Shown here one piece after another: positions 51,813 through 62,927 of a DNA stretch of 64,000 nucleotides (position 1 is the first letter of the stretch; the number at the start of each line of letters is the position of its first letter). Both the position numbers and the translations under genes were made by a program. The DNA is from Leptidea sinapis (taxonomy: Eukaryota > Arthropoda > Insecta > Lepidoptera > Pieridae), in the NCBI RefSeq assembly GCF_905404315.1, contig NC_066310.1, positions 1,550,001 through 1,614,000 on the forward strand, written 5' to 3'. The notes below the pieces were generated by a model that made no database searches, was not told the DNA's origin, and saw only the letters and a program-made list of their open reading frames with translations.

Positions 51813-52502
51813 TGTATCAATGTATAAATTAATATGTATTTTAGTTTATCAGCGGAAAGTCTTCCACAGCCTGCAGCTCTACCAGTCCAAACGTTACATT
51901 TCATCGGTAACTCTTTTTAACTATACTGCTGTTTATTTCATTACGGTAATCTTATTACACTTTGCAATTCTTAATAATTTGGTTCGTATTTCCATAACTT
52001 TGCATACTACAGTTGTAGAAGTCCCTCAATATCCGCAGCGTTGCAAGCATATCTAGCAAAGGCGGTATTGGTGACAGTCGTCGCGCAAGGTATCATAACA
52101 TTTTTATTAACTTTTTATTTGGATTTAATTTCAAAACCCATATAATTTCCATTTTAGTTCGTTCTTTGTAATTTGTATTTCTTTGGTTACCGTTAGTTCG
52201 AGTTCCAATTTAGGATTACCAAGAATTATGTTATCCATCATGTTTAAAGTGACTGACGTAAGTCTGATGAGCAAATTGATATGATGACTGTTTGTGTATG
52301 ATTCTTGTGAATTAATTAATCTTTGTGTTGCTTTAATAAGGCCAACATATTTAAATTAAGTTTAAATAATTATTGTTGTGATGAAAAATTTAAAACAAAA
52401 GTCTTGTTTAAGATAACACTTAATTGCCCTTTGATACAATGTTCAACGGATTATAATATTTTTACTCCAAACTTATCCTTGCTTTAATATGACCGCCGTC
52501 AA
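51813..52502. other. Unrecognised DNA
   Basis: A 92-codon plus frame (51778-52056) has hydrophobic stretches but no recognised domain. Confidence 0.35.
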
Positions 52503-52747
52503 TTATACCACAATGGCGCCTATATCTGACGTGAAGCAGTAATGTGTAAACATTACTGTGTTTCATTCTGAAGCGCGCCGTAGCTAGTGAATTGATGGTG
52601 ACAGGTAGTGGACAGGTGATTCCTGGGAATAGCTCAAAATTTTGGGTTTTCCAAGAATCCTGAGCGGCACTGCATTGAACTTAGCAAGGCGTATCAATTA
52701 CCATCAGCTGAACGTCTTGCTCGTCTCGTTCCTTATTTTTACACAAA
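52503..52747 (+). mobile_element. SINE-A copy, 5'-truncated and rearranged
   Basis: CCACAATGGCGCCTATATCT to TCGTTCCTTATTTTTACACA. The middle (GATGGTGACAGGTAGTGGAC) has lost the CAAATGAGACTT..CTCAAGG segment. The next bases continue directly into a LINE-B scrap. Confidence 0.75.
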
Positions 52748-52898
52748 AAGGTATCCATGTCGTATCGTCCTGGAAATACCGCACAAGAATGCTCAATCAG
52801 ATGCTTTGTTGTACGCGGGAGAAAGTTCTTTGAAAACCGCACTGTCCTCCAATACATCCAGCATGGAGAGCGGTAAAAATTTATCATCATCCATCACG
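52748..52898 (-). mobile_element. LINE-B scrap between two SINE-A pieces
   Basis: Minus strand: residues TVRFSKNFLPRTTK and FPGRYDMDTF are readable in the frame 52890-52681. Subgroup mate of 51361-51592. SINE-A sequence lies on both sides. Confidence 0.65.
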
Positions 52899-52899
52899 G

Positions 52900-52951
52900 A
52901 TGACCATCAGCTGAATGTCTTGATCGTCTCGTCCCTTATTTTCATAAAAAA
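52900..52951 (+). mobile_element. SINE-A 3' end
   Basis: ACCATCAGCTGAATGTCTTG, ATCGTCTCGTCCCTTATTTT, CATAAAAAAAA: only the last 50 bp and tail of SINE-A. Confidence 0.75.
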
Positions 52952-53159
52952 AATCTCTGACAGCTGTTATGATATTGCGTCTTTTACTTTACATAAATAT
53001 GCGGAAAACAAACAACATTTCTAAAGAAGGTAGAATAAATTTATGTAAATTCATTTCTGACGTGTTAATTTATTTCGTTGGCTTTTCAAAATTTTCTCAG
53101 AAAACGGCTATGACCAGTTATAATTATTAAAGAAGTAAGTATTAAATATGAGATTGTAT

Positions 53160-53705
53160 TAAATGTACCGTGGCCTACCGTCTTCCGGTACCTTGTCGCC
53201 ATTCGAGTATATTCGCCATACTTTTAAGCCCCAACGGCCACCTGTCCGTTGAACTATGTTCCCTGCCCACTGCCACTTCAGTTTCGCAATAATTTGAGCT
53301 ATGTCGGAGACTTTGGTTCTCCTGTGTATCTCCTCATTTCTGATTCGACCTCGCAGGGAAACTCAGAGCATAGCCCTCTCCATTGCCCTCTGAACGACAA
53401 TTAGCTTCCTCTTAGGGCCCATAGTTAGCGACCACGTCTACGTACCGTAAGTCATCACAGTTAACACACGCTGGTTGAAAACCTTCGTCTTCAGACACTG
53501 CGGTATTTGGGACGAGAAGATTTTATAGAGCTTCCCGAACGCTGCCCATCCCAGATGGATTCAACGAGTGACCTCTTTCGCGAAATTGAACCTGCCTAAC
53601 TATATTGTTTGTCCAAGGTAGACGTACTCGTCAACAATTTCGAGAGTACAGTTCCCAATTGTTACGATAGTAGGTGCGACATGGACATTTGACATACCAT
53701 ACAAG
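53160..53705 (-). pseudogene. RTE-like LINE C-terminus, minus strand
   Basis: In order on the minus strand: IGNCTLEIVDEYVYLGQTI, a HLGWAAFGKLYKIFSSQIPQ segment, CLKTKVFNQRVLTVMTYGT, WSLTMGPKRKLIVVQRAMER, AML*VSLRGRIRNEEIHRRT, KVSDIAQIIAKLKWQWAGN, and a degraded GTGRRSVGHG. The YLG, KVFNQ-VLPVMTYG-E-W and KWQWAGH landmarks identify an RTE-type ORF2 just after the polymerase palm. Several stops and frameshifts; GC-rich compared with its surroundings, as is usual for this family. The natural end and tail are missing on the left. Confidence 0.8.
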
Positions 53706-53944
53706 CTATAAATTAATGCAAATATGAAACTATTTCTAACTATTATAATATTTTCTCACAATTATTTCCTCTTCTAAACATGTACTGCCATGCCATCTAG
53801 TACGGCGCATGCGTCATATTTATAATCTTCCGCATTATTTTCCATTTTTGGATTTAATAACTTACAGAGTCACATATCGTATCGTGAACCTACTTTGTAT
53901 TAATTTATTGCGTAACTATTTCGTCATATTTCCTAAGCTATCTC

Positions 53945-54340
53945 ATATAAGGCATAAAAGGCTTTTTGATGTCATTTCTAATATACTAGTTACTACTACC
54001 GCTTCGGAAACAAATGGCGCTCTGATAGAGAGGAAGCGGCGCAAGAAACTCTCCCAGCATTCTTTTTTTGCGCTCATTTTAATGAATAAATATACAATTT
54101 TGTACTGTCATTATAGCAATGCTATAAAATAATCATAATCTAGTCCCAGGCTGTCCGATCATTTAGATATTCAGCTGTGGAAGAGTACTACTTACGATAA
54201 AAACATTTTTTAATAAAACATTTAAATTTGAATTTGAAAAGGAAGCCTACTAGAATTAGATACAAACAATTCCTTATTATTGTTATAATTAGTTATTAGT
54301 GATATTATAATGAAAATCACTATAAAGAGGTGACGATTTT
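53945..54340 (-). pseudogene. LINE-C C-terminus and 3' UTR, minus strand
   Basis: In reverse: TAGTGATTTTCATTATAATA (the 5' point shared with the 27.3-kb copy), TTTAAATGTTTTATTAAAAA, the coding end TAEYLNDRTAWD and a stop, then GAATGCTGGGAGAGTTTCTT, GCGCCATTTGTTTCCGAAGC and GACATCAAAAAGCC. The 107-codon plus frame across this UTR is an artefact. Older than the 27.5-kb copy in the coding part but intact at the TAWD end. Confidence 0.7.
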
Positions 54341-55879
54341 TGGAAACGTTTATAAAATTTTAATAAATGTAAATGAAGAGTCATAATATTAATTTCTTTA
54401 AATTTTTCTTCGAGAGACTGTCTTGGACTGAAAACTCAGGTGTTGCTCACGATAATGTAGTATATATTTAAGGTTAACAAAATAATCATATTGCTCTACG
54501 ACACAGTAATTTTCGTCTCCGGGGAACCAACTTAAGTTCTGTAGAAATTCTGAAATGAGTTGATCAGCATATTAAACGGCGGAAAAATACTGGCTGTGAT
54601 CTTAAAATAAAAATGATCTAAATGTCACCTGGCCAACCTAAGCTACCCAAGTAAAAGAATACTAAATAGTACTCAGCAAGTAATATAATTCTAAAATACA
54701 AGTCAAGTTTCTACTTATTGTGTTCTTATCTGCACATAAATCAATATTGTGAACATACAAACATGTCGTAAATATAATTTGAAAGCTGCAAATGTTACAA
54801 TAATAATTGCATAAAATGGGTTAAGTCATCTTATCAGCAACTACGCAGTTGGGTTTATCGTCTGCTCCTATGTCAATAGATAAGTTGGACAGTGTTCAGC
54901 AATAAGAACATTCGAATTAAATACTTCCTTACAAAGTACGGTTACCTAGCGACACGACGGTGTCAGACTCTATGTGTATATATTATAATATATTATGTAT
55001 TTTTCCTACTGGTTTTTTTATTTGACAAATGATTCGAGTCCAGCTTGCACTTAACTTTAACAAAAGTCATGTTAAAATGGTTTTAGTGAACTAATAGATG
55101 ATCTATCATTTATTTTATTTGACTAGCATTATAACCCTCAGAAGAATCAACTTTTCCATCATTTCAACGACTGTTTTATGAATTTTCGATCAGGTTTCGT
55201 ATCCTGACGTGAGTTGAACATTTTATACCAATCCCAAGATAAGTGTTCAATGCCGCTAAAGACGTTTTTACTTTAAAAAAAACATGAGGCAATTTCTTAT
55301 TACTACGATATTTATTTAAACTCTATCACATTATGGTAATACTGGGATATAAGAAATAGAGAGAATGAAAACAAAGCAAGATACTTATAGGTTAATATAA
55401 AAAAAGCTCCATGATTTAAATTAAAATCAACAAGTTAATACATAAAATATATAAATAAATAATATAATTGCTATAATATTGAATACATTCTTGCATAACA
55501 CTTTCCACTGTGGCAGCCTCGCACGCTCGCTTTATCGCTGCTGTTCATTTAATTACTATTTTAAAACTAATTAATTATAATAAATGTGTTTTATTTGATA
55601 GTAAACACTTGCTACAAACTTATAATTACTACATATTGATTAGATAACACACAGCCAATAATAGTAATTAAGCGTATCTTAAGGGTAATTTATATTATTA
55701 TTTTCTATACGATAAAATTGGCAATGCATGACCTAGGAATGCATTTCAAGGTCAGTTTAATGGTTACTAAAAAAAATATCAAAAGAGTATCAAAAATGCT
55801 TGAGCATGAAAGTGTCAATGGAATCAGGACAAATATCAGGGACGTTTGTAATAGCCGAGCCAAATGAAGGGCTCATTTG
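54341..55879. other. AT-rich sequence, no feature recognised
   Basis: Nothing supportable in about 1.5 kb; no ORF of note. Confidence 0.45.
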
Positions 55880-55995
55880 GGAGCGCCAATTATTTCCGAA
55901 GCGGTAGTAATATCTAGTGTATTAGAAATAACATCAAAAAGAATTCTAAAGTAAACAATTTTAAGAAAATTTAAGCCTTTTATGCTTTTTTTATG
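55880..55995 (+). mobile_element. LINE-C 3' UTR end
   Basis: GAGCGCCAATTATTTCCGAA, GCGGTAGTAATATCTAGTGT, ACATCAAAAAGAATTCTAAA, TTTTATGCTTTTTTTATGCC. UTR only. Confidence 0.65.
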
Positions 55996-56239
55996 CCAAG
56001 TGAGTATAGGCCGTTACCAGATACCACCAGGCGAGCGTGTCGCCCTTTACCATAAGATAAATAATTGTGAATAGGTTTTATCATAAGACGCTACGCCTTG
56101 TGTTGTTTTGAGATGTGTAATGACTCAGATCGTAAAAATAATGAAACTGTTATGGTCAAATTATTTCACGGAATACCAGACGAGAGAAAGTTTTGAATAG
56201 AGTTCAGGGCAGGGTTATTTATGTTCGTTATTATGACAA

Positions 56240-56350
56240 AAATTATTTAAAAAAAAACCGCTGAGTTTCTTGCGCCCGTTTTTCTCAAGTCTGGGGCATA
56301 CATTTTCGAATGGGTGGTAGGTTTTGATATGTGACTTAACATTCTATTAT
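56240..56350 (+). mobile_element. LINE-E 3' UTR
   Basis: ACCGCTGAGTTTCTTGCGCC, TTCTCAAGTCTGGGGCATAC, GAATGGGTGGTAGGTTTTGA and a TCTATTATAAATATAAATAT end. Matches 19.89-19.99 kb. Confidence 0.65.
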
Positions 56351-56834
56351 AAATATAAATATGTATTTGAATTAAAAACAGATTAAACATTGAAAGGTCC
56401 ATGAGTCATGCCCTTGTAAGGCGTCATAACAATGCAATCATACAATTAAATGATGGAACTAATTAATAATTATTATAAATAATTTTAAATCAAGACGTAG
56501 TAATGGAGCGCAGATGCGGGGTCAACGAATGTACATTCGATGGTGGGTGATAAGCGACAGATAACCTCTGTGAGCTCAACACGAGGTAAATAACATAATA
56601 CTAGCTAGTGTTGTGTATAATCTAAATTGAGTTAGGTAAACTAAATATCTATTTATCTATACAAATCAAAATTTTCAACTAAATGTCATTTATAAATTTG
56701 TAGAAGATTTTACTGCATCTTTGTCTGTTTATACTTCAATTTTATTTTTTGTAATAAATTATGTGAACAATTAATGTAATATAAATTAGGCTCTGAATAT
56801 GATTTTGTTCCATTCAGTGTTAAGACCTTTGGTC
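56351..56834. other. Unrecognised DNA
   Basis: A perfect CGAATGTACATTCG palindrome at about 56526-56539 in a GC-richer patch. Nothing else. Confidence 0.35.
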
Positions 56835-57195
56835 GGTGGGGTCGCTATTAGGATTGTTAAGGAACTAGCAACATGGTTAGTCGACATCACAGGAGACTGA
56901 AGAGCTGGCAGCTATCTCGGACAAAGAATTAACTATTCAAAGGGGGAACGCTGCCAATATCTTCGGAATCTTTTAATAATATATTTTAGTTATTATATCA
57001 TATTTTTTAAGGTTTTTAGTTTTAGGTTCATCGTTCTGGTAGATATTATATATAAATTTGAATTTTTTCATTGTAATACATGATGTTATATTTTTCGTTT
57101 TAAAATTTTGTATATGCAAGCGTTTGCTATGTCAAATCTTACACCCTTGCTTGCCTCTTGTGCAAAATGGTCATCTATTAAAATAAATAATTTAA
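56835..57195 (+). pseudogene. LINE-K C-terminus and 3' UTR
   Basis: Plus strand: VKELATWLVDITGD, a stop, RAGSYLGQR, then a degraded region ending in a ..CQYLRNLL (the shifted form of ASILGTL). UTR AATATATTTTAGTTATTATA, CATATTTTTTAAGGTTTTTA is shared with the copy at 61.4 kb. The upstream WDATC part is missing. Confidence 0.65.
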
Positions 57196-57301
57196 TTTAA
57201 TTTGTTTTATTAACTAATACACAATATATTCATAGGATGTAAAAGATACTAGCTAGATGGATAACACAGTTTTGTCACATTCTTTTGTGGTGCAAGTAGT
57301 G

Positions 57302-57519
57302 TTTTTTTTATGACAGTAAGGGACGAGACGAGCAGGACATCAGTCAGTGATGTCATGTCAGCTGATGGCAATTGATACACCCTGTCCATAACAATGCAAT
57401 GCCGCTCAGGATTCTTAAAAAACCTAACGAATCTGAACGGCACTACAATTGTGCTCGTCATCTTGAGACATAAGATGTTAAGTCTCATTTGCCCAGCAAT
57501 TTCACTAGCTACGGCGCCT
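57302..57519 (-). mobile_element. SINE-A copy, minus strand, 5'-truncated
   Basis: Poly(T)-ATGACAGTAAGGGACGAGAC to CACTAGCTACGGCGCC. A direct CAGTGATGTCATGTCAG segment near the tail is an extra insertion relative to other copies. Confidence 0.8.
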
Positions 57520-57599
57520 CGTGTGCAAGAACTATTTGTGTTATTTGTAACATTCGCTTACGGAATATTCGCTTCATTAGTTAAATAATCAAACTAAGT

Positions 57600-57990
57600 G
57601 GGTAACTCTGTCATGGATCAAGGGACACAGCAGTTAGTTGGTGAGCGATGCAGCCATGAACTAGTAAGGCGGGGCTCCCTGACCCAAGTGGCAGGCACTA
57701 CAACTATTGCAGTGACAATAGTTGTAGTCCTACAGCCAAATACTTAAGTGCAGAATATGTCTGACTGATGACGACATGGTTATTCACGTAATCCTGGAAT
57801 GTGCAGGAGTGGGCAACCAACTGGCAAAAGCCTTAGTTAATACAAGGTAACTCCGAGAAGTCTGCGAACATCTCAGGGGTATTCTGAACTTCTGTAAGGA
57901 GCTGGACTGGTTGGAGTAACTGGGCAAAAGGGACCTAACTCAGTGGTTTAATTGCCGAAATAGGAGTCCCGTCGTACTATACCGTAATCA
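57600..57990 (+). pseudogene. LINE ORF2 C-terminus with zinc-knuckle-like motif
   Basis: Plus strand: KCRICLTDDDMVIHVILECA (C-x2-C-x8-H-x4-C), GVGNQLAKALVNTR, a stop, LREVCEHLRGILNFCKELDW, LE and a stop. A CCHC-like knuckle followed by a leucine-rich stretch and an early stop is the usual ending of several R1/Jockey-type ORF2 proteins. Upstream, a 12-bp perfect hairpin (57698-57727) sits where the protein becomes unreadable. Polymerase motifs are absent. Confidence 0.6.
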
Positions 57991-58038
57991 AACTAAGGCA
58001 ATTAATGGAAGCCTATACGTGGGTAACACTGAAAATGT

Positions 58039-59199
58039 TTAGGACTGGCCAGTTAGAAACTTTTTTCGAATTTCAATTTTAGAACTCTTTGGTAACCTTA
58101 TGTAGTATTCATTTGTCATTTGTTTTTGTTAATTGGCGGCAAAACTAAAACTCTTGTTACACGCGAAAATGAATCTAACGCGAGAAAATTTTCGGTCATT
58201 GATTTATTATGACTTTCGTTGTGGTATTACTCAACAACAAAGCTATGATAGGCTGCGATTAGCATTTCTTAATGAACCCCCATCTCGTGCCACTATTTGG
58301 TTTAACGAATTTAAGCGTGGACGTAGCAATCTCAATGATGATCTGCGTGAGGGATATCCTTTAACATCGATTACAGAAGAAGGAAGATAAGAGAGTGACC
58401 TATCAGCAGAAACGGGCAAGTCTAGGCATTGGTATGAGTCAAGTTCAAAAAATATTACACGAACATTTAGACGTCGGGAAGCTTTGTACCAGATGGATTC
58501 CCTATACTTTAGCCGACGATCAGAAACACCTTCGCATGGACTGGTGTCCCCAAATGTTAGATAAATTCAACGGCGGTGACTCAAATGCTGTATTTGATAT
58601 CGTTACAGGTGGTGTATTGCTACGAATCCGAAACCAAAAGACAATCAGCTCAGTGGGTGTTTCCTTTCGAGGATCGATCTTTACCTTAGGTGAAGAAAGG
58701 AAGAAGTCAAGGAAAAAAGATGGCCTCATTCTTTGGTCGGAAAGGTCATTTCGCGACAGTTGTGCTAGAAGATGAAAGAACTGCTACTGCAGACTGGTAT
58801 TTCAATCGCTTTTTGCCTGTTGTCTCGGAAAATTCGACAGCAGCGCCCTCGAAGCAGGATCCTTCTTCACCACGACAATGCTTCAGCGCACTCCGCAAAA
58901 CGCACTGTTGAATATTGGACTATGGCAGGTGTCGAGATAATGAGTCATCCGCCATACAGTCTCAACCTGGAGCCCTGCTACTTTTATTTATTCCCAAGAA
59001 CTAAAGATAAAATCCAAGGTATACGCTTCGATTATACGAGCCCTGAAGATGCGGTGAAAGCGTACGAAAATGCTATAGAAGAGACCGCTAAGGAAGAATG
59101 GGGCCACAGCTTTTCACAGTGGTTCGTGGTGGAATGCGACGATGTGTAGAGATTGTTGTGTTACCTAGGTACAACGTGATAATTTTTTTGTCGAGTTAA
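58039..59199 (+). pseudogene. Mariner transposon, inactive transposase
   Basis: Plus strand. HTH region: LTRENFRSLIYYDFRCGITQ (58133-58390 frame), then a frame change with loss of about ten residues; TYQQKRASLGIGMSQVQKIL, NGGDSNAVFDIVTGG (58395-58612). A deletion then removes the DESW residues, including the first catalytic Asp. The next frame (58613-about 58825) gives ETKRQSAQWVFPFEDR and KKMASFFGRKGHFATVVLED. The last frame gives SRILLHHDNASAH (second Asp kept) and HPPYSLNLEPCYFYLFPR, where the third catalytic Asp of the DD34D triad has become Tyr. The 5' edge TTAGGACTGGCCAGTTAGAA may be the terminal inverted repeat; no 3' partner was found. Confidence 0.85.
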
Positions 59200-59839
59200 A
59201 TAAATTACATCTTTTATAGAATAATAAGAAACAAAAAATACAACCATTTTCATGTTTTTATTTTGACCGAATTGGCTTCGTATTCCTTTCTACATAACGC
59301 AAGAACCTTTTATCTAAGTCAAGAATAAATCTTGTTCATTTAAATTTATCTAAGTATTGTTATTATTAGCAGTTTATTTGACTTGATTCCAATTTTTTTG
59401 AATTTCCTCATATTGCCAGTAGTTATTAAAATAATTATTAATTAAATTGATCCACCCTCTTTCAATATTTTACTGCGTCATGAATGTTTCGTTTGAGATA
59501 CGTTCCAAAAGTTGTTTAATCCTACTGAATATCCCACATCGAGCCAAAACTTTGATAAACGACGGAATTAAGTCCAGATGTGAGACGTTGAAGAGAACTC
59601 AAATAGAATAACATATCATCGTTTAATAGCCTTTAAAGGAGAATCAACAGGCCAATAAAAACTTTGTACAGCCGTAAGGGGATGTTATTATTTCTTTTGA
59701 AGTGTGATACTAAGGTTACAGTAAAAAACACAGCAAATATAAAATAAATTCAGTAAACGAAGAACGCTTTTTTAGACTTATTTATAGCCATTTTGTTAAT
59801 ACGCTCGAATGCATTAATTCGAAAAAATATCTTAATATT
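59200..59839. other. Unrecognised DNA
   Basis: No mariner 3' inverted end is visible here, and no gene. Confidence 0.4.
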
Positions 59840-59977
59840 GTTTTTTTTTATGGACTAGGAGGACAGACGAGCGTACCTGTTGTTAAGTGATCACCGCCGC
59901 TCACAATCTCTTGCAAGACCAGAGGAATCACAGGAGCGTTGCCGGCCTTTAAGGAAGGTTTACGCGCTTTTTTTGAA
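59840..59977 (-). mobile_element. LINE-B extreme 3' end, minus strand
   Basis: Poly(T)-ATGGACTAGGAGGACAGAC, GTTAAGTGATCACCGCCGCT, GACCAGAGGAATCACAGGAG, CGTTGCCGGCCTTTAAGGAA, CGCGCTTTTTTTGAA. About 135 bp, well preserved. Confidence 0.8.
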
Positions 59978-60600
59978 TTATAATTACGAATATATTGATA
60001 GAATCAACTGTACGTTTGAAACAAGTACAGCAAACTATAAAGCAACTAAATTATCTTATTTTCAATCCATATATTTATATTATGCAATTTACATATTGAA
60101 AATTGCTTCACTACATCGAATATTAGTGAGTGCTTTCTAAGTTTCAGAGTTTCGCTTTGAAAGTGAAGTCAATCGCACTGGATATATTTTGAAATATATT
60201 CATATTTCAGTTAAATTAGAATGATATTTATGCATTGACGCGGTAAACGAAATGTTTGTAATTTTAATGTGAAGTTGCAAATTAAATTCGATTGTAATGT
60301 AAATATCTTTTATAAGGAGAGCTCAAACTAATTTTTAAGTAGATTTAGAGAAACAAACAAACAAAAATCATGTTTTAACTAAGGTCAAAATAACACTTTA
60401 AATGTCAAATATACGTATCTAACCATGTTTTATCCATTTAGCTTTCTTAAATCAATGTTCATAGTTTAATATTTTAAGTTTCTTTTATTCATATATATCA
60501 TGTATGCAAAGCGACGCACTAAACTTACTCAAACGCTTCGACTTACTCGTGTTATATATAAAAAAAGAAAAGTAAAATTATTAAAATTAAAATAAAAAAC
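59978..60600. other. AT-rich sequence, no feature recognised
   Basis: Nothing supportable. Confidence 0.45.
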
Positions 60601-61198
60601 ATAACAGTGAAGGTAAAAGTATCATGGGACTACTTTATTACAAAACCAATTTAAAAGAGAATTATTAGAATTAAAACAAGAAATAAAATCCGACGAAAAA
60701 TATTTACGAAAATTTGTGATGCTTCACTTATAATGAAATTTATAATGAAGTAATCAAAAAACTAAAAAACGACCGAGAAAAAAGGCAACGAAAGGAACAA
60801 AGTGTATGAATATTTAAAATTGTGAAAAGTTCAAACTCCAACAAGAAACTACCGCTGCATTCTCATCGCGATCAAATATTCTAACAACATCAAAAAGTTT
60901 AAAATGGTTATAAGATATTTATACACAATTATAAACTAAATTTTGATGTAGTCTGTTATAAAGGAGCCGAACTTTGTTCTAAATAAAAATTATGATCGTT
61001 TGAGCCATGACTTTATCGAAACTATGAAGAGCAATTCATTTTTTTTCCAAGATGAAGATGGTATAGTTTGTCTCATTGATCTGCCATAAACAGGTGACAT
61101 TTATGTATTTTACATACTTATTAACTTTACTTTCCCCATCTACATGGTACCAACAATACAGCTGGTGCGGCTTGTGAAGCGGATGAAAAAGCTAAATT
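60601..61198 (+). pseudogene. Decayed coding stretch, origin unknown
   Basis: Plus-strand protein-like pieces: NEIYNEVIKKLKND in one frame; AAFSSRSNILTTSKSLKWL in another; then an open frame 60952-61086 (VIKEPNFVLNKNYDRLSH.., ..QDEDGIVCLIDLP). This reads through one stop into TGDIYVFYILINFTFPIYMV and stops at 61200. Stops and frame changes separate the pieces. I recognise no domain. It ends where a LINE-D UTR begins, so it might be that LINE's coding end, a captured gene fragment or an old viral relic. Confidence 0.35.
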
Positions 61199-61376
61199 AG
61201 AACGATGAAAATGTAAATCATGATTTAAAAGAATTTCTTGCTACTTCTTCTCATTAGCTCAACCCTTTACGAAGTAGCAGTAGATTCAATAAGAAAAAAA
61301 ATATATATTGTTTTTTTACATTCAAAAGTGTTTATTTGAGTGACCTACGTGAATAAAGTGATTTTGATTTGAAAGC
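61199..61376 (+). mobile_element. LINE-D 3' end
   Basis: GAACGATGAAAATGTAAATC, CTTCTCATTAGCTCAACCCT, TACGAAGTAGCAGTAGATTC, GACCTACGTGAATAAAGTGA and TTTTGATTTGAA. Collinear with 23.64-23.81 kb. Confidence 0.75.
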
Positions 61377-61389
61377 ATGCAAATACAAG

Positions 61390-61640
61390 ATGCAATACGT
61401 CGAGACCCTTGGTCCGTGAGTTCCTAGGGCTATAAGGCTTTTTAAGGAAATAGCCAAAAGGTTAGTCGACACCACAGGACACCGACGAGCTAGCAGCTAC
61501 CTCGGACAAAGATTTTTTTTTTTTTTCAGTATCTTCGGAACCTTGCCTAAGTCCTTTTAATTATCATATTAGTATATTTTAATTATAATATATTTTTTAA
61601 GGTTTTTAGATTAAGATTCTGCTTAAATTTTTAATTATTA
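61390..61640 (+). pseudogene. LINE-K C-terminus with internal poly(T)
   Basis: Plus strand: ETLGP, a stop, VPRAIRLFKEIAKRLVDTTG, HRRASSYLGQR, then a run of 14 T in place of the expected ISLAIQRGNAA, then SIFGTLP and a stop. The UTR TATATTTTAATTATAATATA, TTTTTTAAGGTTTTTAGATT follows. The poly(T) sits exactly at the junction, so it is either a deletion filled by slippage or the remains of a nested insertion. Confidence 0.65.
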
Positions 61641-61698
61641 ATATTGATGAAAGTAATGCAATTATAAATAATTTGTTAATTCTTTCTTCTTTGGCTAC

Positions 61699-61924
61699 TT
61701 TGCACAGTATCCTGGCTATCACAGCGGCGCTTTTTTCTACCGTGAAGTAGTTCTGTGAAAGAATAATTGTGTTTTGATTTGAAGAGAGCCAAAACAAAAT
61801 ACTGGGCTAAAGAGGCTTAACATCTTATGTTTCAATATCAGGAGAGCAATAGCGGTACCACTCAGAATACTGAATTTTCCAAGAACCCTGAGTGGCACTG
61901 CCTTGTTACGTTCAGGGCGTGATA
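61699..61924 (+). mobile_element. SINE-A copy, strongly diverged
   Basis: TTTGCACAGTATCCTGGCTA, TCTACCGTGAAGTAGTTCTG, CTTAACATCTTATGTTTCAA, CCAAGAACCCTGAGTGGCAC and GGGCGTGATATG. The tail is lost. Probably the oldest SINE-A copy here. Confidence 0.65.
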
Positions 61925-62927
61925 TGGGCAATAAAATCACCCCATTGTTTGTTATAATGTGTGTGCAGCCTTTTACAAATAATATCACCAATAAATAAAT
62001 ATCAACATACATACTATCGTCGATAGGCACCTGAGAGTATGTCCGTTGTCAAGAAGTTTTGTAAACGGCAGATGTTATGCGCCTCACAATTTATGTATTG
62101 CCATTGGGCTGATACATGTATTAAATTTCTAAAATGAAAAATCTAAATAACCCTAATGTCTGGCAGTCCAAAACCGAGCATTTCCGAGAATCTTTTTAAT
62201 TTGCACTTTGTGGAGTCGTTTTCCAGGTCCAGTATTCCTATAAGTTATAAGTTTAAGCTAAGAGTCTTTTGAATACGTGATGTTGATGAGTATGCTAATT
62301 TTCAAGCGAAATGGATGTCTAGTGTGGTAAAAATTATAATGAAAGATTAGTTATATCAGCTGTTATAGCCAAGCTGCTATAAAACGTATAAAAACTTACA
62401 TATTTGTTTTTAAGGTTTATAAGAAAACTTACTTACCATAAAAATGGATTACTTACAATGTCTGGACATTATCTCATAATTTACGGCTCTTTTTAATTTA
62501 CTTATTGTTCCCTCGAAACTGCTACGAAAACACAGTTTTTCTGAATAAAGGCTAAACGCTTCACCATATTTTAATAGCACTATAGTTGCGTCATAAACCC
62601 GTTTGATTTATTTTATTATAGCTACAAAATGTGCGGTGTCAGTGGTAGCGTTAAGGATACAATGTGTTACATTTACAGAAGATATTATATTTGAATATAA
62701 TCAATCAAAATGAAGGCCTATTTAACTATCGTATTTTATGCCTTCATTTGTACTTCTTTCATCTTTTCGATTACATTACCAAACTCTTAAAAGGATTGTT
62801 TCTGATATTAAAAAACTGAACTACTAAACTAAAAATGATTGAACACTTTTCTTCTAGATTCTAGCTGCGCAGCTATCTTTTAACCCTGTTCAATTTCTCA
62901 AATTACTTAATACAATAATTCTACCAG
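61925..62927. other. AT-rich sequence, no feature recognised
   Basis: Nothing supportable in about 1 kb. Confidence 0.45.

Noticed and set aside
53809..54132. 107-codon plus-strand ORF as a gene
   Set aside because: It runs antisense through the LINE-C 3' UTR.
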